Source of the DNA: UTCHB3 sp964431385
Lineage (GTDB): Bacteria; Bacteroidota; Ignavibacteria; Ignavibacteriales; Ignavibacteriaceae
Length of the DNA: 9,311 nucleotides
Direction of reading: 5' to 3'
Assembly (NCBI GenBank): GCA_964431385.1
Contig: CAYSJM010000104.1
Span: forward strand, 1 to 9,311
Shown: positions 6,471-9,311 of the stretch, in pieces
How the letters are laid out: each line of letters starts with the position of its first letter
How positions within the stretch are numbered: position 1 is the stretch's first letter
Translations under genes and position numbers: made by a program
The notes under the pieces: generated by a model
Told to the model about the DNA's origin: nothing
The model's input: the letters and a program-made list of their open reading frames with translations, nothing else
The model's database searches: none

Positions 6471-8021
6471 ATGACTCATTCAGAAGCTTGTGACATTCTC
6501 GGAATTAGAGAAGGTGCAGATCCCGAAATCGTCACAAAAGCATTTAACAAACTAAACAGCGATATCACCCGCCAGATTGAATCAGCGGGATCGAAATTTC
6601 TTCGTGAGACTTTGATTAAAAATCGGCAAGCACTTTCAGAGGCATATCGCTTTTTAATAAAGGGTTCAGATACTGAAGGGTCACTAACTTTTTCAGATGC
6701 CTATAAGATGCTTCTGACTGATGAATCTGAATCGGTAGAATTAGTTGAAGAACGATTTCTAAAGCTGAAGAGTGAATATGAGTTTGGTTTGAGGGCACCC
6801 AACAAAAAAATAAGGGAAATTGCCACGGCTGATATTAAGATTATTTCAGATGTTTTTGAGCATATAATCAGCAATGTAAAAAGACCGGCAATCGATGAGA
6901 TACCTCTCGCATTTATTGAGTCAATCAGAACTGAAGAGAGGAAAAAACTCGAACTTGAGTTTGAAAGAAAATTTGATTCACAACAAAGATCGTTTAATGA
7001 GTCAAAAGAAAAATTTGAAGATAAAATTTCATCTCTTTCATCTGAGAAAACCAGAATAATCAATAACTTCGTCCGTTTAATTGAACTGATTTCATCGAAT
7101 AAGATTCATGAAGCGATACAACTTGCTCAGAAGTTCGACGAAAAATACTCCCTCAACTTACTGGATTCTGTCCTCCAAATCTTAAAATCTCCCGAAGAAG
7201 CAGGTGACTCCTCTTCCGCTTCAGTTAGTAAAGAAGTCTCCCAACCCCCTGTCATAGTTGAGTCTGAGTACCCACAAATTGTCCAACAATATAATAATAT
7301 CGTAGTAGAGGGTGTGAACGAGCCTGAGAATTCAGGGTTTGGGCTTGAGAATGTAAACATCGAGCTTTCAGATGATAACATCGATAAAATGCTTTTGAAC
7401 CAGAGTAAAAAACTGAGTCCAAAAACAGATTCAAATTCTACCACAAATCCCGATAATCTTAATTCACGATCGGTTGCCGAGAAACTGTTTAGTGAGGGAA
7501 GATTTCAAGATGCTCTCTTCTACTTTAAAGAAGCAAAAGGTGACCAGCCAAAAGATTATTCGTTGGATGTTTACATTCAGGAGCTGGAACATCTTGTAAG
7601 TCAAGAAAAAGAAGAACGGGGTCTGCCAAAGGCGAAACCACAAGAGAACTATGAAAAAGAAGCTTATGAAGAAGTGTTGAAAGAAGCAAATACTCTGCGG
7701 GCTTCAAAGAATTTCGCCGAAGCTTTAGAGATATACAATTCACTTTTGTTGAGCGATCCTGACAATCCATACCTTCTCTATTGCAAAACCGAATGTGAAG
7801 ATGAACTGAAACGCCATAGTGAAATTAGAATCAGTCCTGCCATGAGTGTTAAACCCACACAAACAGAACTTCTTTCACTTAAGCGAAGTGGTGACGAACT
7901 GATGAACAAGAAGAATTTTGCAGGTGCGCTTGAATTATACAGAAGAGCTTTGAAGATTAATCCTAAAGATATTTATCTTCAAATTGTTATCGATCAGTGT
8001 ACAAAAGAGCTATCGAATTAA
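6471..8021 (+). CDS. Protein with two degenerate J-like domains, coiled coil and TPR repeats
   Basis: 516 residues, no signal peptide or membrane segment, probably a cytosolic scaffold. Residues 4-63 resemble a J domain: SEACDILGIREGADPEIVTKAF matches the first two helices of DnaJ and ALSEAYRFLI the last, but the HPD tripeptide needed to stimulate DnaK is absent. Residues 75-133 look like a second such unit (SDAYKMLL, EERFLKLKSEY), also without HPD. A charged coiled coil spans about 150-196, and a helical pair about 200-238. A Ser/Pro/Asn-rich disordered linker (240-332) leads to three TPR-like helical pairs: 333-366 (AEKLFSEGRFQDALFYFKEA), 399-434 (LRASKNFAEALEIYNSLL) and 466-501 (ELMNKKNFAGALELYRRALK, then INPKD). 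TPRs bind protein partners. The specific role is unknown; a DnaK co-chaperone role is doubtful without HPD. The stop codon is one base from the convergent DUF4296-like gene's stop. Confidence 0.82.
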   Translation: MTHSEACDILGIREGADPEIVTKAFNKLNSDITRQIESAGSKFLRETLIKNRQALSEAYRFLIKGSDTEGSLTFSDAYKMLLTDESESVELVEERFLKLKSEYEFGLRAPNKKIREIATADIKIISDVFEHIISNVKRPAIDEIPLAFIESIRTEERKKLELEFERKFDSQQRSFNESKEKFEDKISSLSSEKTRIINNFVRLIELISSNKIHEAIQLAQKFDEKYSLNLLDSVLQILKSPEEAGDSSSASVSKEVSQPPVIVESEYPQIVQQYNNIVVEGVNEPENSGFGLENVNIELSDDNIDKMLLNQSKKLSPKTDSNSTTNPDNLNSRSVAEKLFSEGRFQDALFYFKEAKGDQPKDYSLDVYIQELEHLVSQEKEERGLPKAKPQENYEKEAYEEVLKEANTLRASKNFAEALEIYNSLLLSDPDNPYLLYCKTECEDELKRHSEIRISPAMSVKPTQTELLSLKRSGDELMNKKNFAGALELYRRALKINPKDIYLQIVIDQCTKELSN

Positions 8022-8022
8022 G

Positions 8023-8343
8023 TTATTGTTTTTTTAGAGAATCCACCTGAAATGCTGCCACCCCGGCATCCACTTCCAACATCATCTCTTTAAAATCCTG
8101 TGGATTTCTCATGTAAAAATCCACAGTCTTATCGTAAATCCCTTTATTCACACCATGTTTTTTCAGAATTTGTTCGAGGGCAGGCTTCGTAAACATTGTT
8201 GAAGTGCCAATGGTATCTTGTGCTTTAAGCAAGTCAAGATAAATTGAAACAAATTGATCCCGTGGGATAATTTCCTCTTTGCTGCCGCATCCAAAAAGAA
8301 AGAGTACCGAAGCAAAAAGTGATACAATAAAAAAAATACGCAT
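8023..8343 (-). CDS. DUF4296-like lipoprotein
   Basis: 106 residues. A short type II signal peptide (hydrophobic 3-17) ends in the lipobox LFGC with Cys19, followed by GSKEE, so the mature protein should be a small membrane-anchored lipoprotein. The mature part is mostly helical. Its opening, IIPRDQFVSIYLDLLKAQD (about 25-43), and the later KHGVNKGIYDKTVDFYMRNP (63-82) with its Tyr and Phe-Tyr positions, recall the DUF4296 family, which I associate mainly with Bacteroidota and whose function is unknown. The assignment is from memory of the family pattern. It follows the rhomboid gene on the same strand after a 16-base gap and is probably in its operon. A Shine-Dalgarno AAGGAG overlaps the end of the rhomboid gene, 19 bases from the ATG. 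Confidence 0.85.
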   Translation of the reverse strand: MRIFFIVSLFASVLFLFGCGSKEEIIPRDQFVSIYLDLLKAQDTIGTSTMFTKPALEQILKKHGVNKGIYDKTVDFYMRNPQDFKEMMLEVDAGVAAFQVDSLKKQ

Positions 8344-8368
8344 AGAACGGATTTCCGTGTTACTCCTT
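8344..8368 (-). promoter_or_regulatory. Distant Shine-Dalgarno and self-complementary spacer before the DUF4296-like gene
   Basis: AAGGAG (8368-8363 on the minus strand) overlaps the last codons of the rhomboid gene. The 19 bases to the ATG contain the palindrome ACGGA-AA-TCCGT (8358-8347). If this folds, probably as a 4-bp stem with a 4-base loop, the 12 bases are looped out and effective spacing falls to about 7, the normal value. Folding and use are inferred. A weaker GGA within the palindrome is an alternative ribosome contact. Confidence 0.4.
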
Positions 8369-9311
8369 TTTCCTCATCCTTTTACTGACCTCGAAGAGTA
8401 AATCTTTTTCTTTACTTGTAAGGTTGGTATATCCCGAAACGCTTATTTTATCTAATATTTTATCAATTTCTTCCTGACTGATTTCACTATCAGATACATC
8501 TTTAAACTTGGCATCTACAACCTGATCAGAAGATTTTTTAGTCTTAAAGCTGAAATTAAATCCACTTTTGGTACTGCTCGTCCTGTCAGAATATATTGAT
8601 GGACCGTCATCATCATCGTCGTATCTGTTAGAATATCCTTGATAACCCGAACCTCCACCACCTTTAAGTTTCCTTTTGAGTGAAAAGAATACGGATTTAT
8701 CGAAGAAAAGGAATAAAAATCCGGTGATCGCTCCCCCAATATGAGCAAGATGTGCAACATTTGATCCGGGGCTACGGAACATAAAAAGATCGAGAAGGAT
8801 CATAAATCCAATTAAATATTTTGCCTTTACAGGAAGAAGGAAATAGATATAGATGTATCTGTCGGGATTAAATAACGCGAATGCGATCATAACCCCATAA
8901 AGCGAACCCGATGCTCCGATTGTTGGTCCTGGTGTTATTCCAAAAAGTGGTGTGAGAAGATGGAGCAACCCGGCACCGACACCTGACGCCAAATAAAAAA
9001 TCAAGAACTTTTTTGATCCAAGTGTGTATTCAACCTCAGTACCAAACATCCACAAAGCAAAAAGATTAAAAAATATGTGCCCAAAATCGGCATGCATAAA
9101 CTGATAGGAAAAAAGTTGCCATGGTCCAAATCCATCGCCCAATGGGAAAAGAGCAAAAATTGAAGTGAAAAAATAGCCAAGAGGGGTACCACCCGAATTA
9201 ATGCCGCTAAGCATCATTTCAAGAAAGAAAACCGCGACATTCGCTATTAATAAACTCTTTATAACCGGTGAAATATATGAAAATCCGGCAGGACGGTAAT
9301 TTCCGTTCGAC
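8360..9311 (-). CDS. Rhomboid-family intramembrane serine protease (5' end outside window)
   Basis: Polytopic membrane protease that cleaves transmembrane substrates. The first Met inside the window is at 9217, but the frame stays open to the edge and the 31 codons upstream encode YRPAGFSYISPVIK then LLIANVAVFFLE, the typical rhomboid N-terminus and first membrane helix. The gene therefore starts beyond 9311. Numbering from the Met at 9217, the conserved His42-x4-His47-x3-Asn51 lies in helix 2, the nucleophile Ser103 in GASG (codon 8911-8909), and the catalytic His159 in AHIGG (codon 8743-8741); six membrane helices are visible in all. The C-terminus adds a cytosolic tail: Gly-rich 186-194, five Asp in a row (200-204), a Ser/Thr-rich linker, and a helical end (about 238-285, EEIDKILDKIS and LTSKEKDLLFEVSKR) like that of other Bacteroidota rhomboids. 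Probably first in an operon with the DUF4296-like gene. Confidence 0.94.
   Translation of the reverse strand, partial: SNGNYRPAGFSYISPVIKSLLIANVAVFFLEMMLSGINSGGTPLGYFFTSIFALFPLGDGFGPWQLFSYQFMHADFGHIFFNLFALWMFGTEVEYTLGSKKFLIFYLASGVGAGLLHLLTPLFGITPGPTIGASGSLYGVMIAFALFNPDRYIYIYFLLPVKAKYLIGFMILLDLFMFRSPGSNVAHLAHIGGAITGFLFLFFDKSVFFSLKRKLKGGGGSGYQGYSNRYDDDDDGPSIYSDRTSSTKSGFNFSFKTKKSSDQVVDAKFKDVSDSEISQEEIDKILDKISVSGYTNLTSKEKDLLFEVSKRMRKKE

Noticed and set aside
7127..7444. Open frames on the minus strand inside the J-like/TPR gene (also 6701-7063 and 7525-7770)
   Set aside because: Their translations are low-complexity Ser/Leu-rich complements of a charged coding sequence with no start context; the plus-strand frame is a coherent domain protein.
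8590..8625. Trinucleotide repeat-like tract (CATCATCATCG) as a phase-variable microsatellite
   Set aside because: It encodes the acidic run of five Asp in the rhomboid tail with mixed GAT/GAC codons. It is short and in units of three, so slippage would not shift the frame.
1..9311. Search for a mobile element, CRISPR array, defence cassette or biosynthetic cluster
   Set aside because: No transposase, integrase, terminal inverted repeats, spaced repeats, or nuclease/effector gene set is visible; gene content is chromosomal and mostly housekeeping or conserved.

Overview
This window looks like an ordinary chromosomal stretch of a low-to-moderate-GC bacterium of the Bacteroidota/Chlorobi/Ignavibacteria group. 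That placement is an inference. It rests on a DUF4296-like lipoprotein next to a rhomboid protease with a Bacteroidota-style C-terminal extension, on several genes without a clear Shine-Dalgarno sequence, and on the general character of the enolase and UvrA proteins. Ignavibacteria is my best guess at class level. I see no insertion sequence, phage gene, CRISPR array, integrase or toxin-antitoxin pair.

Layout from left to right: the 3' part of a tRNA-Arg(CCU); enolase (+), ending in a strong intrinsic terminator; a small lipoprotein of unknown role (+), ending in a UUCG-loop terminator shared with the convergent uvrA (-, TTG start); a YigZ/IMPACT-family gene (+), divergent from uvrA; a small protein with a SWIM-like zinc-finger motif (-), convergent with yigZ; a 516-residue protein with two degenerate J-like domains, a coiled coil and TPR repeats (+); and a probable two-gene operon on the minus strand, a rhomboid intramembrane serine protease followed by a DUF4296-like lipoprotein. 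Strand alternates often, so most genes probably form single-gene transcription units. The exceptions are tRNA-eno (possible read-through) and rhomboid-DUF4296 (probable operon).

Functionally the window mixes housekeeping genes (enolase for glycolysis, UvrA for nucleotide excision repair, a tRNA) with conserved but poorly characterised genes. I found no convincing multi-gene novel system. The parts most worth a second look are the J-like/TPR protein lacking HPD, the compact SWIM-motif protein, and the rhomboid gene, whose reading frame stays open to the window edge, well upstream of its first visible Met. A self-complementary spacer between an internal Shine-Dalgarno sequence and the DUF4296-like start codon is also notable. 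The longest gene-free stretches are 223 bases (1373-1595) and 197 bases (6274-6470). Both are AT-rich and hold only the terminator described and presumed promoters.
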